A DNA stretch of 64,000 nucleotides from Bacteroidales bacterium (lineage in GTDB: Bacteria > Bacteroidota > Bacteroidia > Bacteroidales > F082), in contig JAGBQJ010000036.1 of assembly GCA_017632935.1 (NCBI GenBank), positions 1-64,000 on the forward strand. Direction: 5' to 3'. The notes beneath the pieces were generated by a model. It did not search any database, was not told the DNA's origin, and worked only from the letters and a program-made list of their open reading frames with translations. Shown here piece by piece: positions 43,217-52,684 of the stretch. A program made the position numbers and the translations under genes. Position 1 is the stretch's first letter, and each line of letters starts with the position of its first letter.

Positions 43217-46200
43217 TTATTCCACGACAACCTTCTCCATGCGCACTTGCGTGCCCGAGGTGAGGCGGAGGAAGTAGACGCCCTTGGTCATGCCACTGAC
43301 GCTGATTTGGGCGTTGCCCGTGACAGTGCCGTTGGCGACCTTCTGGCCCATGCCGTTGAACATCTCGTAGCTGAACTCGGCAATGCCGCCGTTGACGAAC
43401 AAGGTGTTGTTGACAGGGTTGGGATAGACGGTGAATTCGGTCTCGGTCTCTTCGACGACATCCAAGAACTCAACGATGACACATTCCGGAACGGAGAATC
43501 CATCGGCATAATCAGCCATCACGCAATAGGTGTAATAGCCGTCTTTGCTGATGAGGTCGTCGGTGAAGGTGGTCTCAGTCGTCTGGCCGATTTCAATACC
43601 GTTGCGGCTGATGATGTAGTTGATGGCGCCTTCAGGGGCGTTCCAACTCAGCGTGACGCCAGTGTTGGTGACTTCGGCTTGCAGGTTTTCAACAGGGTTG
43701 TAGGTACCCATAGAACCGCTGCCACAGTTGCAGTCAAACTCATAGAGCAGGCCACCGTGGACTGAGGTGCAATCGTAAATCACATCACCTCCTTCGTAAC
43801 GGACGACAAACGAGCACTCGCTGTCCCAGCTACCACTGTTCCAGTTGAGGGTGACATGGACACCATTGCCGATTTCAACAGTATAGGTGGCTGCGCTGCT
43901 ACCGCTGCCGATGGTCATGGTTTGCGAAGGCGTGCCATCGCTGAAGCTGACGTTCAAGCTGGCGCCGTTCCAACCATCACCGTAGTCGTCGTGGAGCTCG
44001 AAGACCACATTGCAAGAATTCTGGATAGTGCCCGAGCCTTCAGCAGTGAGACCGCCGTCGGCATTCAAAGTGAAGCTCAGAGGCAGTTGCTCGGTGGTGG
44101 GGCAGTTGGCATCAACAGTGACGTTGAACAAGCAAGTGGCAACACCCGTCGGGTCGATGGTGCCGACTTCGAAGGTGTCATCGACAAAGCTGACATACTG
44201 ATTTGTTGAGGAAATACGTGCGATGGCGTTGGTGGCCATATAGTGACCGGTGTTCTTGAATGAGGCCATAACAGAAAGGGTCTCGCCGGGAACGAAGCCG
44301 CCAGGGCTTGTCATGCCGTCGAATGCCAGAACAGCTTCGCCAGCGGTGATGACGGCTCTGCCTTCCCAAGTCTCGCTGCCGCAAACGGCAGTGACATTGA
44401 TGGTGAATCTGGTACCGTCGGCCACGCCTTCAGCAACTCTGTAGGTAAGACCATTCACAGTAGTGGTGGCATCGGGAGCAAGGCTGCCGAAGGAAGCAGT
44501 ACCGTTGAGGATGGTCAGGTTGGCATCTTCGCAGCTCAAAGTGACGTTGGTGGTGCCAGTGGTGGCGGCAGTGCCCACATTTTTGAAGGTGATGCTCATG
44601 GAGGCATTATCGCCAACGTGGACATTGGCAGGAGTGTAGCTGTCGACGGCAACATAAGCGCCATCCAAGGCAGCAGCGGGAATCACGCTGGTATAAGGAA
44701 CACGCTGCGGGTGGGTCACGCATACTGTGACGTCACCACCGCTGGTAATAGGAACGATTTGGATGTCGGCAGTGCCGCTTTCACCAATCATGCCAGCACC
44801 ATAGAGGATGCCGTCCTTGCTGATGCCCACGTATGAACCTGGGTCAGCACTCACGGTGAAGAATTCCATGCCGATGGGCAGAGTGGGCATGTGGCTCACG
44901 GTGTTTTCGGTAGGTTGCGTACGGAAGTGTAAGATGGAGCCATCGCCCAACGTGTGATAGGCTTGCCAGTCATAGAGCGTGCTGCAGTGAAGTTCATAGC
45001 CAAGGGCTTGGGCAGCGTTGCTGGCCAGATTACCGATGAACATCATCGAAGTGACGGTGTTGTATTCGTTATCGGTCCACATGGCATCGTAGAAACCCAT
45101 GGTGGTCTCTTCGTAGGTAGGCATAGTGCCGTCGTGACGGTTGGTGGCACCCACACCGAAGTAGTAGTCGTTCAGCCAGTAGGTCGACGGGCAGGAGCCG
45201 ATGTAGGCGTAAGCGGCTTTGTCCGCAGTACGGACCATGGCTTCGCCAAAACATTCGCCGCTGATGCCCCAGTCGGCAGCTTGGCAGCAGTTACCCATGG
45301 CAAGGAAGTACTTGTGCTCGTTGGTCAAGTTGTGAACATCGCTGACGGTAAAACTCGGGCCAGCCCAGCTGGTGTTGGAGCCGTGAGCGGTGTAGTTGGC
45401 GAAGCCGACACCTGTGTTCAGGTGGCTGTAGCAGCCATTGTAATTATTGGTAGTGTATTCATACACATTGGCATAGCCGTGTTCTTCATTGTAATAGTAG
45501 TTGGTGGCGTACCAAATGGTGGGACGACCCACGGTGACACCCCAGCCGCTGTCTTCGCCAGCGATAAGGAGCACGTTGTCCAGGTAGCTCGGATCGGGCA
45601 TGGTGTATTGCTCATATTCGAGGGCCTTGTTGAGCATGGCTTGCATCTGGGCGACTGTTTCGGCGGGGAAACGGCTGTGATACATCTCGGGGAACTGGTC
45701 GCCGTCGACACTCGAATACTGGAGGTCGGTAACGCAGTTGGTTTCGTTACCTGTAGCACTTGCGGCCACTTGGTTCTTGTCACCCATGATCATGAGGAAG
45801 GTAGGAGCGTCTTTTCCATACTCCTCTTGGATGGTGGCGCGGATGGCAGCAGGAGTAGTGCCGATCTCATCGGTATACTTCACGGTCAGGTAGAAGCCCT
45901 TCATGGTCTTCCAAGCCATCCATTCCTGCATGCATTCTTCAAACATGCGGTCGGCAATGATGAGCATGTGGACAGGATTTTGCCACAGGTCAGGGTGCTC
46001 GTCATACACATCGTCACGCCAGTTGAACATTTGGCCGTAAACAATGGCGAAATAGGGGTTGAAAGTTCTGGCGAACTCATTGTAGGCAACCGACTTGTCA
46101 TATTGGTCGTAGCGCACTTCAACTTCGATGTTGTTATAGACGCGGATGCTGTTGGTGGAGGGGTCATACTGCACGGGGTTGATGGTCAGGGCAGCGATTT

Positions 46201-46714
46201 GGATACCACGCATCGTGCCTTGGATCTTTGTCTCTGCGATGGGACGTTCGGCAAAACCTTTGGCATTATAGGCCTTCTCACTGTAAGCGAAAGGCACGTC
46301 TTCGGGCTTCTGGTCCTTGCGGAGAGGCATCTGTTGGGGATAAATCTTCTTGATGCCAAAGTCGGCGAGGGAATACACCTTGGTGGTGTAGTTCTTCACC
46401 TCAACGGAGATGTTGCTGGCACCATAAGGGACGGCAATCAGTTTGTTGACGGCAGGCAAAGTGGGCTCGCCAAGATTTCCGGAAGGATAGGTGTCTTTCA
46501 TGCTGATGTAGGAAAACACACCTTTTTCGGTGGAAACTTCAGTGGCGTCGATGCCGCTGAAGGAGAAGGAGGCGGTGAAGCCTTCGTCAGTCACGTTGGC
46601 ACAGGTCTGTGCCGATTTGGTCACGCCAAGTTCAATGTGCTGAGCCAGCACCTGCGTGCCAAACAGCATTCCGATCATAAGGAAGGCTGCGGTGAGTAAA
46701 CTTGCTTTTTTCAT
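43217..46714 (-). CDS. gingipain-like C25 cysteine protease, T9SS cargo (copy 3)
   Basis: A 1165-residue secreted protease, more diverged than copies 1 and 2 in its first half. Signal peptide about 1-24 (ending VLAQ), propeptide, then the catalytic domain with His444 in TAHGSNTSW and the Cys476-Cys477 pair in GNCCQAADW, the first of which aligns with the catalytic Cys. The C-terminal half (ELHDDYGDGWNGASL, FTVYPNPVNNTLFVNGG, ending RMEKVVVE) is very close to copy 2 and ends in a type IX sorting domain. The close C-terminal halves suggest gene conversion or duplication of the beta modules. Confidence 0.87.
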   Translation of the reverse strand: MKKASLLTAAFLMIGMLFGTQVLAQHIELGVTKSAQTCANVTDEGFTASFSFSGIDATEVSTEKGVFSYISMKDTYPSGNLGEPTLPAVNKLIAVPYGASNISVEVKNYTTKVYSLADFGIKKIYPQQMPLRKDQKPEDVPFAYSEKAYNAKGFAERPIAETKIQGTMRGIQIAALTINPVQYDPSTNSIRVYNNIEVEVRYDQYDKSVAYNEFARTFNPYFAIVYGQMFNWRDDVYDEHPDLWQNPVHMLIIADRMFEECMQEWMAWKTMKGFYLTVKYTDEIGTTPAAIRATIQEEYGKDAPTFLMIMGDKNQVAASATGNETNCVTDLQYSSVDGDQFPEMYHSRFPAETVAQMQAMLNKALEYEQYTMPDPSYLDNVLLIAGEDSGWGVTVGRPTIWYATNYYYNEEHGYANVYEYTTNNYNGCYSHLNTGVGFANYTAHGSNTSWAGPSFTVSDVHNLTNEHKYFLAMGNCCQAADWGISGECFGEAMVRTADKAAYAYIGSCPSTYWLNDYYFGVGATNRHDGTMPTYEETTMGFYDAMWTDNEYNTVTSMMFIGNLASNAAQALGYELHCSTLYDWQAYHTLGDGSILHFRTQPTENTVSHMPTLPIGMEFFTVSADPGSYVGISKDGILYGAGMIGESGTADIQIVPITSGGDVTVCVTHPQRVPYTSVIPAAALDGAYVAVDSYTPANVHVGDNASMSITFKNVGTAATTGTTNVTLSCEDANLTILNGTASFGSLAPDATTTVNGLTYRVAEGVADGTRFTINVTAVCGSETWEGRAVITAGEAVLAFDGMTSPGGFVPGETLSVMASFKNTGHYMATNAIARISSTNQYVSFVDDTFEVGTIDPTGVATCLFNVTVDANCPTTEQLPLSFTLNADGGLTAEGSGTIQNSCNVVFELHDDYGDGWNGASLNVSFSDGTPSQTMTIGSGSSAATYTVEIGNGVHVTLNWNSGSWDSECSFVVRYEGGDVIYDCTSVHGGLLYEFDCNCGSGSMGTYNPVENLQAEVTNTGVTLSWNAPEGAINYIISRNGIEIGQTTETTFTDDLISKDGYYTYCVMADYADGFSVPECVIVEFLDVVEETETEFTVYPNPVNNTLFVNGGIAEFSYEMFNGMGQKVANGTVTGNAQISVSGMTKGVYFLRLTSGTQVRMEKVVVE

Positions 46715-46776
46715 TGAGTTTTGTTGAATTTATTAGTTGAAACTTTAAATTGATTCGAAATCTCGAATTAAGACGG

Positions 46777-46784
46777 CAAAAATA
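46777..46784 (-). promoter_or_regulatory. -7 promoter box for C25 protease copy 3 (TATTTTTG on the minus strand)
   Basis: CAAAAATA on the plus strand, 63 bases upstream of the start at 46714. Confidence 0.5.
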
Positions 46785-46846
46785 GAAAATTTTTCCGAAG
46801 CGTCATGCGCGTTTCCGGAAAAAATTCATAGGATATTTAAAATAGT

Positions 46847-48448
46847 TTATTTGCCTTTCAAGATGCGTTTGTATTCCCTTTCGTTGTCAAGCACTTCCAT
46901 GGCTTTTTTGATGCCCGGGTCGACAGAGGCCATGACTTGATAGTATTGCTGCGTTTCCCAAACGTTGCGGGCGATTAAGGCCTTCATTTGCAGGAGCATG
47001 AACTTCTCGGAGCGTTTGAATTGCTCGTCGTTCCATTCCACTTTGGCATCCTGGGCGGCGGCTTTCAATCCGTTGATGAGATCTTCGCCGACAATGAAGT
47101 CTTTGTTGAAGTGCTCAAAATCACCATATTGCGCTTTAATGGCATCGCGGTACTTCAAGCTATAGTCGGTGGTGAAACGGTTGAGGGCACCCTTGCGGAC
47201 AAGGTTGGTGTAGAGCTTGCTGTTGTATGCTGTGTCGACAGGGATGAAGAGGTCGGGCATGATGCCGCCACCACCGTAGACGGTGCGGCCACCGTCGGTC
47301 TTGTATTTCAGCGAGTCGGGGAAATGGATGCTGTCGGCATGGTAGTATTCTCCGTGTTTAAGGCGTTTTTCCATCTCCAAGCCATAGTCTTCGACACCTT
47401 TTTCGTATGGGCGTTGGATGCAGCGACCCGAAGGCGTGTGGTAGCGCGAGGTGGTGAGACGGATTTGGGAGCCGTCATTCAGGTTGAAAGGTCTCTGTAC
47501 CAGTCCCTTACCAAACGACCGCCGACCGATGACCACACCGCGGTCATGGTCCTGGATGGCGCCCGATAGGATCTCGCTGGCTGAGGCTGAGCCTTCGTCA
47601 ATGAGGACGACCAGCTTGCCTGTGGTGTAAAGTCCTGACTTTTTGCTTCTCCATTCTTGTCGGGGCGAGTGTATGCCTTCGGTGAAGACGATGAGCTTGT
47701 CTTCGGTGAGGAACTGGTCCACGAGGTCAATGGCGGTGTTGAGGTAGCCGCCCGTGTTGCCGCGCAGGTCGAAGATGAGCGACTCCATGCCTTGGGCTTG
47801 CAGCTTGGCGAAGGCCTCCTTGAATTCTTGTGTCGATTCTTGGGCAAAACGGTCAAGTTTGATGTAACCCACATGGTTGTCAAGCATATAAGCCGCGTTG
47901 ATACTGTTCAGCGGGATTTTGTCGCGGATAATCTCAAAATCAAGGAGTTCTGGGTCGTTGCCGCGCTTCACGCTCACGGTGACTTTGGTGCCTTTCTTGC
48001 CACGCAGGTGTTTCTGCACATATTCGTTATCGACCTTTTTGCCAAAAGCCTCTTCGCCATCGATCTTGATGAACTGGTCGCCGGCCATGATGCCCACCTT
48101 CTCGGAGGGACCGCCTGCTGTGGGACTGATGACGGTGATGGTGTCGCGGATAAGCTGGAAGGTCACGCCGATGCCTTCGAAGCTGCCCACGAGGGGCTCG
48201 TTGGCTTTCTCCACGTCTTTCTTCGAGATGTAGGCCGAGTGTGGGTCGAGTTCCTTCAGCGCGGCTATGATGGCGTCTTCCGTAACCTTGTCAGTGTTGG
48301 CCGTGTCGACATAGAAATTTTCAATGAGATATAGTGTTGTAGCCAGCTTTTGGGCGTTCATCTGCGCCTTGGTTTGAGGCTGTTGGGCTGTTGCTGCCAT
48401 CGTGATGATGCATGCAAAAGCCAAGAAAAAGAATTTCGAGGATTTCAT
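46847..48448 (-). CDS. S41-family C-terminal processing protease
   Basis: A 533-residue periplasmic serine protease. The signal peptide (about 1-21, ending ATAQ) is followed by a helical cap, a PDZ domain (about 88-165, GIGVTF and GIMAGDQFIKIDGE), and the S41 core. The Ser-Lys dyad is Ser289 in GSASASE and Lys314 in SFGKG, 25 apart as in E. coli Prc. It trims the C-termini of exported proteins. It has its own promoter box behind the TsaC/Sua5 gene. Confidence 0.92.
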   Translation of the reverse strand: MKSSKFFFLAFACIITMAATAQQPQTKAQMNAQKLATTLYLIENFYVDTANTDKVTEDAIIAALKELDPHSAYISKKDVEKANEPLVGSFEGIGVTFQLIRDTITVISPTAGGPSEKVGIMAGDQFIKIDGEEAFGKKVDNEYVQKHLRGKKGTKVTVSVKRGNDPELLDFEIIRDKIPLNSINAAYMLDNHVGYIKLDRFAQESTQEFKEAFAKLQAQGMESLIFDLRGNTGGYLNTAIDLVDQFLTEDKLIVFTEGIHSPRQEWRSKKSGLYTTGKLVVLIDEGSASASEILSGAIQDHDRGVVIGRRSFGKGLVQRPFNLNDGSQIRLTTSRYHTPSGRCIQRPYEKGVEDYGLEMEKRLKHGEYYHADSIHFPDSLKYKTDGGRTVYGGGGIMPDLFIPVDTAYNSKLYTNLVRKGALNRFTTDYSLKYRDAIKAQYGDFEHFNKDFIVGEDLINGLKAAAQDAKVEWNDEQFKRSEKFMLLQMKALIARNVWETQQYYQVMASVDPGIKKAMEVLDNEREYKRILKGK

Positions 48449-48473
48449 GGATAAAACGTTGTTTTTAGGGGTG

Positions 48474-48481
48474 CAAAGATA
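48474..48481 (-). promoter_or_regulatory. -7 promoter box for the S41 protease (TATCTTTG on the minus strand)
   Basis: CAAAGATA on the plus strand, 26 bases upstream of the start at 48448. Confidence 0.5.
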
Positions 48482-48498
48482 ACGAAAAAACGGAAATG

Positions 48499-49071
48499 CT
48501 ATTGCCTCAAAATATCAAAAGTATTGTCCTCATTGAGCTTGATGATAGTAGAGCACTTGGGCTTGGCGAAGCTGTCGTGGTAGAGTTGCACTACATAGTC
48601 GACTGAGTTTTTCAGTTCCTCGCTGATGTCGCTGAAGGTCATGGCGGAGGGTTGTCCCGAGAGGTTGGCTGAGGTGGAGGTGATAGGCTTGCCCAAACGG
48701 CGGATGACTTCCTTGCAGAACTCATTGTCCACCACGCGGATGCACACCGAATGGTCGGCAGAGATGTTCTTCGCGAGGTTTTTGCTTTGGGCGAAGACGA
48801 TGCTCAACGGGTTGGTAGTGTGTGCGATAAGGTCGTAGGCGATGGGCGGCACATCCACCACATAGTCTTTCAGCCGTTCTGCCGAATCCACCAAGATGAT
48901 GAGACTTTTGTTAGTAGGGCGCTTCTTCACCTCGTAGACGCGATCACAAGCGCGGCTGTTGGTGGCGTCGCAGCCCACGCCCCAGATGGTATCGGTGGGG
49001 TAGAGGATGGTCTTTCCGGCTTTCAGCACGGCTACCGTGCGCTCTACTTCTTGTTCAAATGATGGTTCCAT
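48499..49071 (-). CDS. threonylcarbamoyl-AMP synthase (TsaC/Sua5/YrdC family)
   Basis: A 190-residue YrdC-domain protein that makes threonylcarbamoyl-AMP from threonine, bicarbonate and ATP for the t6A37 modification of tRNA. LYPTDTIWGVGCDA, VKKRPTNKSLIIL and STSANLSGQPSA are the family signatures. Length fits TsaC; the C-terminal Sua5 domain is absent. It lies five bases behind the glycosyltransferase gene and is probably transcribed with it. Confidence 0.9.
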   Translation of the reverse strand: MEPSFEQEVERTVAVLKAGKTILYPTDTIWGVGCDATNSRACDRVYEVKKRPTNKSLIILVDSAERLKDYVVDVPPIAYDLIAHTTNPLSIVFAQSKNLAKNISADHSVCIRVVDNEFCKEVIRRLGKPITSTSANLSGQPSAMTFSDISEELKNSVDYVVQLYHDSFAKPKCSTIIKLNEDNTFDILRQ

Positions 49072-49076
49072 AATGA

Positions 49077-49838
49077 TTATTTGTTTTCTTTGATTTTCTC
49101 TCTTAATAGGTTGTATTTGTGTCTGTTAGCTTGCATCATCGTGCGGCAGATGCTGAATCCCGTCTTGCCGTAGAGGAAGCCGCCTTTTATAATATAGGTG
49201 CGGATGAAATTGATGCTCGGGCTAAAGAGATAGGGCAGGAAGCCTGTCTTTTTGCCGCGTTCGTAGTACGACTGCGCGCCCAGTTCGGCGAAGTGGAACT
49301 GCTGTTTGCGGAAGGCCTCGGGGGTGTCCCAGGAATAATGCAGCAGGTCGCCGTGCAAGAGGGTCTTTTTCGGCTCGCTCTTGTAGTTCAGCCACTCGTG
49401 GATGATCCCTTCCCATTCGGCAAAGCCGCGCCGCCAGATTCGGATTTTGGTCTCGGGATAGAGTCCACAACCTTTCACCCACTGACCGCAGTAGTTGTTG
49501 AGGCGCTTCATGGCAAAGATCTCGTTTTCGGCGATTTCCTTGTCTTTCAGCGCTTTGATGGATTGCTTCAGATCGTCCGAGAGCGCTTCGTCGGCATCGA
49601 TGGAGAAGATGAGGTCGCAGGTGGCGAGTTCGTCGGCGAGGTTTTTCTGCTCGGAGTAGCCGAGCCAGTCTTGGGTAAAGAACTTCACGCCATAGCGGTC
49701 GCAGATGGCCTCGGTCGCATCGGTGGAATGTGAGTCCACGACGATGATCTCGTCGGCAATATCCTTAACGGAGTCAAGGCATTGCGCGATTTTCTGCTCC
49801 TCGTTGAAGGTGATGATGACGACCGAAATGCTGTTCAT
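49077..49838 (-). CDS. family 2 glycosyltransferase, WaaE/KdtX-like
   Basis: A 253-residue GT2 enzyme. SVVIITFNEEQKIAQCLDSV (4-23) is the nucleotide-sugar site, VVDSHSTDAT and SIDADE hold the acidic motifs, and LYPETKIRIWRRG with IIHEWL is typical of the lipopolysaccharide-core WaaE/KdtX group. It likely adds a sugar to LPS core or another cell surface glycan; donor and acceptor are not deducible. First gene of a unit with the TsaC gene, with its promoter at 49855-49862. Confidence 0.83.
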   Translation of the reverse strand: MNSISVVIITFNEEQKIAQCLDSVKDIADEIIVVDSHSTDATEAICDRYGVKFFTQDWLGYSEQKNLADELATCDLIFSIDADEALSDDLKQSIKALKDKEIAENEIFAMKRLNNYCGQWVKGCGLYPETKIRIWRRGFAEWEGIIHEWLNYKSEPKKTLLHGDLLHYSWDTPEAFRKQQFHFAELGAQSYYERGKKTGFLPYLFSPSINFIRTYIIKGGFLYGKTGFSICRTMMQANRHKYNLLREKIKENK

Positions 49839-49854
49839 GGACGCAAATTTTCCG

Positions 49855-49862
49855 CAAAATTA
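49855..49862 (-). promoter_or_regulatory. -7 promoter box for glycosyltransferase-tsaC (TAATTTTG on the minus strand)
   Basis: CAAAATTA on the plus strand, 17 bases upstream of the start at 49838. It faces the divergent promoter at 49875. Confidence 0.5.
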
Positions 49863-49874
49863 GGCTTTTTTTCT

Positions 49875-49882
49875 TATTTTTG
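49875..49882 (+). promoter_or_regulatory. -7 promoter box (TATTTTTG) for the VWA membrane protein gene
   Basis: A perfect match 17 bases before the ATG at 49899; only 12 bases separate it from the opposing box. Confidence 0.5.
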
Positions 49883-49898
49883 CGGACTTTTCGAAAAG

Positions 49899-51971
49899 AT
49901 GCATATAGGAATTCCCATCTGGATGTTAGTCGTATCACTGCTGGCAGGCTTGGCAGCGGCTACGGTATTGTATTTCCGTAACAAGAAACAACACTATGGC
50001 AAAGCATTGAATGCCATTCTGTTCGCGCTCCGAACTCTGATTGTGGGATTGGTGGTGTTATTGCTTTTCAACCCATTGATTCGGCAGAAATTCAGCTCGG
50101 TGGAGACACCTACGATTATCCTCGCCCATGATAATTCTTCTTCCATCGCCTTATGTAAGGATTCCACTTTCTACAAAACCGACTATTTGACCCAATTTGA
50201 GCAGTTTAGAAAAGACCTGAACACTGATTTCAATGTCGATGAATACCTCTTCGGCGAGGAAGTCCGCGATTTCGACCAAGTCGATTTCTCCGACCAACTG
50301 ACGGACTTGTCGTCGTTGCTCAAGACCTTGGACAGAAGGTATTACAAGCGCAATGTGGGTGCAGTGCTGCTTTTCTCCGATGGCATCTATAACCGTGGCT
50401 TCGAGCCGGAACTGGTGGCGGAAAAATTCCCCTTCCCAGTGCATACCATTGTTTTGGGTGACACGGTGTCTTATCCCGACCTCGCCATCCGCAATGTGCA
50501 TTATAATAAGGTGGTGTCGCTCGGCGCGACCTTCCCTGTCCGCGTGACGGTGGCTGCCCGCGACTTGGCAGGCCGCAAGGCCCAACTGACCCTTAAGGAA
50601 AGCGGTCGCATCATCGAGAAGCGCGACATCGAGATTCCGTCCAATCGCTTCTCCAAGGAAATCGACTTCATGCTCGATGCCACCAAGAAAGGCGTGATGG
50701 CCATCGACATCGAGGTGAGCGGCATTGCCGAGGAAGAGCAACTGCTGAATAATGTGAGGCATATCTATGTCGAGGTGCTAGATCAAAAGTATAAGCTGCT
50801 CTGTGTGGCTGCCTCACCGCATCCCGATTTGGGTGCTTTGCGCAGCGTGCTCAACGACAATTATGAGGTGGACTTCTGCTTTGGTAAAGAGACCTTACCC
50901 GACTTTGCCAACTACGACTTGGTCATCCTGCATCAAGTGCCCTCGGCGCGAACGGATTTCAATGCCCTGAAGACACAGTTAGACAAGAATGTGAAACTCC
51001 CCGTTTTCTTCATCATCGGGAAGGATACTGACCGTGATATGCTGAATAAGTTACAGGGGGTCTTTGCCTTACATTCTGGTGCGACTAACACCTTGATGGA
51101 TGTCAAGGCGCACCAAAACACGGCCTTTTCGACCTTTACCTTCGTTTCAAAGTCGGAGCAACTCATTGCGAAATATCCACCTTTGGCTTTGCCGCATTTA
51201 GAGATCAATGCTTTGAAATCGCATGATGACTTACTCTTGCAAGAGGTGATGGGCATAAAGTCGGGATTGCCGCTGTTGAGCTTCGCCAACGATGGGCGCA
51301 AGATGGCCTTCTTGTTTGGCACCAACATCTGGCGTTGGAGGCTGTACGAATACTACCAGTCGAAGAACCACGATGTGTTCGACGAGATGTTCTCCAAGTC
51401 GCTGAAATATTTGTTACTTTCAGCCAACGACGGTTCGGCCATCTATGCCAAGGAGACCTACTACAGCAATGAGCCCGTCATCATCACCGCTGAGTTGCGT
51501 AACCCGAACAACGAACTCGTGACCGACCCCGACCTGACCATTCAAATCGAGAACAAACTGACGGGCGAGACCTACGACTACACCTTCTCGAAGCACGACC
51601 ACGACTATGAATTGAACGCTGGCCTTTTGCCCGAGGGCCTGTATACCTATAAGGTGCAAGCGCAGATGGGCGACAGGATGATCAATGTTGGAGGCTCCTT
51701 CTCGGTGGTGCCGCTCGGCATTGAAGCTCAGCAACTCACTGCCGATGCAGAGCGGATGCGCATCATCGCTCGCCTGACCAACGGAAACTGCTACACTGCC
51801 CGCGAGTTGCAACAACTTTTTGCTGACTTGCACAATGATTCGCGCATCACCTCCGTTGAACACCATGAGAGCCGCTTTGAGGATTTGATCCACTCCAAGT
51901 GGATCTTCTTTGTCCTCATCGGTCTTGCCGCCGTGGAATGGCTGTTACGAAAATTGTTTGGAAGCTATTAG
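49899..51971 (+). CDS. membrane protein with VWA-like domain, function unknown
   Basis: A 690-residue protein. Two membrane segments lie at the N-terminus (about 5-25 and 40-62). A von Willebrand A-like domain follows (about 72-230), with a MIDAS-type DNSSS in ILAHDNSSS and LLFSDGIYN. Beta-rich extracytoplasmic regions come next, and one membrane segment lies near the C-terminus (about 665-685). The layout resembles large Bacteroidetes membrane proteins with VWA and glutamine-amidotransferase-like folds. No specific role can be given. The start at 49899 is set by the first membrane segment; an upstream frame overlaps the divergent gene. Confidence 0.72.
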   Translation: MHIGIPIWMLVVSLLAGLAAATVLYFRNKKQHYGKALNAILFALRTLIVGLVVLLLFNPLIRQKFSSVETPTIILAHDNSSSIALCKDSTFYKTDYLTQFEQFRKDLNTDFNVDEYLFGEEVRDFDQVDFSDQLTDLSSLLKTLDRRYYKRNVGAVLLFSDGIYNRGFEPELVAEKFPFPVHTIVLGDTVSYPDLAIRNVHYNKVVSLGATFPVRVTVAARDLAGRKAQLTLKESGRIIEKRDIEIPSNRFSKEIDFMLDATKKGVMAIDIEVSGIAEEEQLLNNVRHIYVEVLDQKYKLLCVAASPHPDLGALRSVLNDNYEVDFCFGKETLPDFANYDLVILHQVPSARTDFNALKTQLDKNVKLPVFFIIGKDTDRDMLNKLQGVFALHSGATNTLMDVKAHQNTAFSTFTFVSKSEQLIAKYPPLALPHLEINALKSHDDLLLQEVMGIKSGLPLLSFANDGRKMAFLFGTNIWRWRLYEYYQSKNHDVFDEMFSKSLKYLLLSANDGSAIYAKETYYSNEPVIITAELRNPNNELVTDPDLTIQIENKLTGETYDYTFSKHDHDYELNAGLLPEGLYTYKVQAQMGDRMINVGGSFSVVPLGIEAQQLTADAERMRIIARLTNGNCYTARELQQLFADLHNDSRITSVEHHESRFEDLIHSKWIFFVLIGLAAVEWLLRKLFGSY

Positions 51972-52050
51972 AATGCAGAATTAAGAATGCAGAATGAGGA
52001 ATTTTGAATCTTTAAATTTTGAATCTTTAAATCTTAAATACAAACGCTTT
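51972..52050. other. short intergenic region with small direct repeats
   Basis: TTTTGAATCTTTAAAT occurs twice in a row (52002-52033 region) after a doubled AATGCAGAAT. The region is A+T-rich and non-coding; nothing else was recognised. Confidence 0.5.
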
Positions 52051-52575
52051 ATGAAAATCCAAGATCAAGCTGTCGTCACGATGACCTACGTCCTGCGTGA
52101 AAACGACGAAAACGGTCCCATCCTTCAGGAGACCACAAAAGAGAACCCCTTTGTGTGCATCTTCGGTATGCACCAGCTGTTGCCCAAGTTTGAAGAGAAC
52201 TTGATGGGCAAGGAGCCCGGCGACCATTATGCCTTCCACCTGACCCCGGAAGAGGGCTACGGCGAGCGCGATGAGGCCTATGTGATGGACCTCGACAAGA
52301 ACATGTTCATGCAGAACAACGTGCTGATGGACATGGTGAAAGTCGGCGCCCAGCTGATGATGCAGACTTCCGACGGTCGTCCGATCGCTGGCATCGTCCG
52401 CGAAATCGGCGACAAGCATGTGAAGATGGACTTCAACCACGATATGGCGGGCAAGCATCTCCATTTCTCAGGCGAAATCCTTGATGTCCGCGAGTCGACC
52501 GATGAGGACTTCGCTCCTGGTGGCTGCAGTGGCTGTGGTGGTGACTGCGATGGCGGTTGTGAAGGCTGCAAATGA
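52051..52575 (+). CDS. SlyD-like FKBP-type peptidyl-prolyl isomerase
   Basis: A 174-residue cytoplasmic isomerase and metallochaperone. The split FKBP domain has VTMTYVLREN at the N-terminus and GMHQLLPKFEENLMGKEPGD, HLTPEEGYGERDE further on. An insert-in-flap domain (about 75-130) gives chaperone activity. A Cys/Gly-rich metal-binding tail closes it (GGCSGCGGDCDGGCEGC). The start at 52051 is chosen at MKIQDQ, with the upstream extension reading through repeats. Confidence 0.9.
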   Translation: MKIQDQAVVTMTYVLRENDENGPILQETTKENPFVCIFGMHQLLPKFEENLMGKEPGDHYAFHLTPEEGYGERDEAYVMDLDKNMFMQNNVLMDMVKVGAQLMMQTSDGRPIAGIVREIGDKHVKMDFNHDMAGKHLHFSGEILDVRESTDEDFAPGGCSGCGGDCDGGCEGCK

Positions 52576-52585
52576 TGTATACCTT

Positions 52586-52613
52586 GTAGAGACGGTGTGC
52601 ACACCGTCTCTAC
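52586..52613. repeat. dispersed 28-bp palindrome, copy 1
   Basis: A perfect palindrome with arm GTAGAGACGGTGTG. Related copies lie at 53408-53435 and 58754-58781. It follows the SlyD-like gene stop by ten bases and could also act as a terminator. Confidence 0.8.
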
Positions 52614-52637
52614 TTGGAAAATTTGCAACCATTTTTC

Positions 52638-52645
52638 TAAGTTTG
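52638..52645 (+). promoter_or_regulatory. -7 promoter box (TAAGTTTG) for the lipoprotein gene at 52685
   Basis: A TAnnTTTG match 40 bases before the start. The following CACCGTCATT recurs after another -7 box at 55058. Confidence 0.5.
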
Positions 52646-52684
52646 CACCGTCATTTGTTTGTTAACTCTTAAAACAAATCAACT

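Noticed and set aside
44954-46699. A 581-codon plus-strand frame opposite C25 protease copy 3
   Set aside because: An antisense shadow without any recognisable domain or start signal.
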